From: a bacterium
Lineage (GTDB): Bacteria; Desulfobacterota; DSWW01
Assembly: GCA_028277985.1 (NCBI GenBank)
Contig: JANQFG010000034.1
Coordinates: 54,529 to 118,528, forward strand
Direction: 5' to 3'
DNA length: 64,000 nucleotides
Positions within the stretch are counted from its first letter, which is position 1, and the number at the start of each line of letters is the position of its first letter. A model generated the notes under the pieces. It was not told where the DNA came from and searched no databases. It worked only from the letters and a program-made list of their open reading frames with translations. Below, in pieces: positions 62,724 through 64,000 of the stretch. A program made the translations under genes and the position numbers.

Positions 62724-63635
62724 ATGAAGACCTTACGAACCCCGGACGAGTGTTTCGAAGGCCTGACCGACTTCCCCTTTGACCAGAACTATATCGAAAT
62801 TCCGGACGGCGAAGGCGGAAGCCTCCGGCTCCACTTCGTGGACGAGAATTCGAAAGCCGCGGAGACGGTGCTGCTCATGCATGGTGAGCCCACATGGTCC
62901 TACCTGTACCGCAAGATGATTCCGATCATCCTGAAGGCCGGCCACCGCACCGTGGCCCCGGATCTGGTCGGTTTCGGCCGCTCGGACAAGCCGACGGATC
63001 GCAAGGACTACACCTACCAGCGTCACGTGGACTGGATGCAGGCCTGGCTCGAGAGGGTGGACCTGAAAGGAATCACCCTGGTCTGCCAGGACTGGGGAGG
63101 CCTCATAGGATTACGCCTCGTCGCCCAGAACCCGGATCGCTTCGCCAGGGTGGTCGTGGCCAACACGGGGCTTCCTACAGGAGACATGCCGGTGCCGCAG
63201 GCATTCCACGATTGGCGCAAGCTTTCCATAGAGACCCCGGACTTCGATATTGGGGCAATCATGATGATGGGATGCCTTCAGCCTCCGCCGGACGATGCAC
63301 TTGCAGGCTACCGGGCGCCCTTCCCGGACGACACCTATAAGGAAGGTGCCCGGATCTTTCCGTCACTCGTACCCATCGACCCGGACGACCCGGCCGCACC
63401 CGCGAACAAGAAGGCATGGGAGGTCCTCTCCAAATTCGAGAAGCCCTTCCTCACCGCCTTCAGTGACGGCGATCCGATCACCGGCGGGGGCGATTTGATC
63501 TTCCAGGACCGGGTCCCCGGGACCAAGGGGCAGCCTCACACCACGATCAAGGGCGGCGGCCATTTCCTTCAAGAGGATTGCGGCCCGGCCTTCGCCGAGG
63601 TGGTCGTCGACTTCATCGCCAAGACCCCTTCCTGA
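62724..63635 (+). CDS. Haloalkane dehalogenase (HLD-I-like)
   Basis: The 303-residue alpha/beta hydrolase has HGEPTWSYLYRKMI (53-66), nucleophile Asp123 with Trp124 in CQDWGGLIG, the acid in AFSDGDPITGGG and His in GGGHFLQEDC, all as in DhlA-type subfamily I dehalogenases. The second halide-binding Trp is not certain in the cap. It hydrolyses the C-halogen bond to an alcohol and halide; a halogen-free natural role is also possible. ATG at 62724 has GAGGAGG at 8 bases. Confidence 0.88.
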   Translation: MKTLRTPDECFEGLTDFPFDQNYIEIPDGEGGSLRLHFVDENSKAAETVLLMHGEPTWSYLYRKMIPIILKAGHRTVAPDLVGFGRSDKPTDRKDYTYQRHVDWMQAWLERVDLKGITLVCQDWGGLIGLRLVAQNPDRFARVVVANTGLPTGDMPVPQAFHDWRKLSIETPDFDIGAIMMMGCLQPPPDDALAGYRAPFPDDTYKEGARIFPSLVPIDPDDPAAPANKKAWEVLSKFEKPFLTAFSDGDPITGGGDLIFQDRVPGTKGQPHTTIKGGGHFLQEDCGPAFAEVVVDFIAKTPS

Positions 63636-63716
63636 CGGCGGGTCGTTTTCATCAGTGAATCCCTTCGTGAGGCCCCTTCACTGCCTCACGGTGCCGGCAT
63701 ATCCAGCTTCTTTGCC

Positions 63717-63738
63717 GCATATCCAGAAATGGATATGC
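63717..63738. terminator. Perfect 8-bp hairpin downstream of dehalogenase
   Basis: GCATATCC-AGAAAT-GGATATGC; GCATATCCAG is also repeated at 63697-63706. No T-tract, so it could equally be a regulatory protein site. Confidence 0.4.
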
Positions 63739-63823
63739 AGCCGTTTCCACCCCCGTATCGCTCTCGACGGCTGGCATCCTCGAAGCGAGCCAACCTTTTA
63801 ATATTGAATGAGAAACCGTTGCC

Positions 63824-63851
63824 TTGACACCCTATCGAGTCCCGTGATACA
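63824..63851 (+). promoter_or_regulatory. Promoter with long leader before the last gene
   Basis: TTGACA (63824-63829), 16 bases, GATACA (63846-63851) start a leader of about 130 bases to the ATG at 63983. In the rest of 63636-63982 I see only hairpins. Confidence 0.5.
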
Positions 63852-63933
63852 CAGCCATTTACATAACGACTTTCCAACATACAGAAGCTTCGTAATAACT
63901 AGTTGAACTAAACCGCTTCGCGGTAGCCATTTG

Positions 63934-63962
63934 GGGGCAGGCTTTCGAGTCTGCCCCTTTTT
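63934..63962 (+). terminator. Leader terminator-like hairpin (possible attenuator)
   Basis: GGGGCAG (63934-63940), 10-base loop, CTGCCCC (63951-63957) and TTTTT. It lies only 20 bases before the next start codon and follows the small stem ACCGC-TTC-GCGGT at 63912-63924. Confidence 0.55.
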
Positions 63963-63982
63963 GCTTCTGATGGGGAGATCCG

Positions 63983-64000
63983 ATGCCGTACCCTTTCCTG
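63983..64000 (+). CDS. Start of a gene running past the window edge
   Basis: ATG at 63983 preceded by GGGGAG at 6 bases begins an open frame MPYPFL to the edge. Nothing can be said about the product. Confidence 0.45.

Overview
The window is GC-rich, densely coding DNA from a Gram-negative bacterium. Outer-membrane biology is obvious: two large beta-barrel proteins, LolA-fold lipid carriers, a PagL-like lipid A deacylase and lipoproteins. Gene content (DUF169, DUF362, a DUF2760/Hsp70 pair, BKACE and DUF3237 proteins, several MMPL transporters) together with short dispersed palindromic repeats resembles uncultured deltaproteobacterial-grade lineages (Desulfobacterota, Binatota and relatives). 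That placement is inference; there is no rRNA or tRNA in the window to anchor it.

Layout. 0-8.8 kb: end of a DUF169 gene, a DUF2760/Hsp70 pair, an alpha/beta hydrolase, a three-gene RiPP locus (Cys-rich secreted precursor, MNIO/DUF692 maturase, DUF2063 partner) behind an ECF-sigma-type promoter, a VapBC module and a GltS-type symporter. 8.9-14.4 kb: two membrane glycosyltransferases and a flavin/4Fe-4S membrane oxidoreductase. 14.7-20.7 kb: a Gfo/Idh dehydrogenase, an ATP-grasp enzyme, an aldehyde dehydrogenase and an IolD-like ThDP enzyme, a possible cyclitol/sugar-acid route. 21-23.7 kb: ferritin-like protein, deacetylase-family protein, MBL hydrolase. 23.8-36.4 kb: three long MMPL/RND paralogues interleaved with a TetR regulator, a LolA-like periplasmic protein, a barrel protein and a small secreted protein; this looks like an inner-to-outer membrane lipid or hydrophobic-compound export system. 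36.4-41 kb: hexapeptide acyltransferase, NodB-like deacetylase, a zinc-ribbon protein, and a DapA-family gene behind a lysine riboswitch with an attenuator. 41-44.5 kb: a MITE-like element beside a decayed gene end, a lipoprotein serine hydrolase, a Rieske-fold protein lacking a ligand, and two small membrane proteins. 44.5-51.1 kb: AraC regulator divergent from SRPBCC, DUF362/EF-hand, BKACE and two tandem DUF3237 genes, a candidate undescribed catabolic operon. 51.2-63.6 kb: two alpha/beta hydrolases, then a TetR gene with three matching operators around itself and a DUF1302/DUF1329 outer-membrane pair, followed by YIP1-like, azoreductase, DUF547, TVP38, Hg-reductase-like, PagL-like and haloalkane dehalogenase genes.

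Themes: envelope lipid traffic (two separate barrel plus LolA-fold pairs), metal/redox handling (RiPP metallophore-type locus, Hg-reductase-like enzyme), and hydrolysis of hydrophobic or halogenated substrates. The best candidates for new biology are the ECF-promoter-linked MNIO RiPP locus, the triple MMPL cassette, the DUF362/BKACE/DUF3237 operon and the three-operator TetR regulon.
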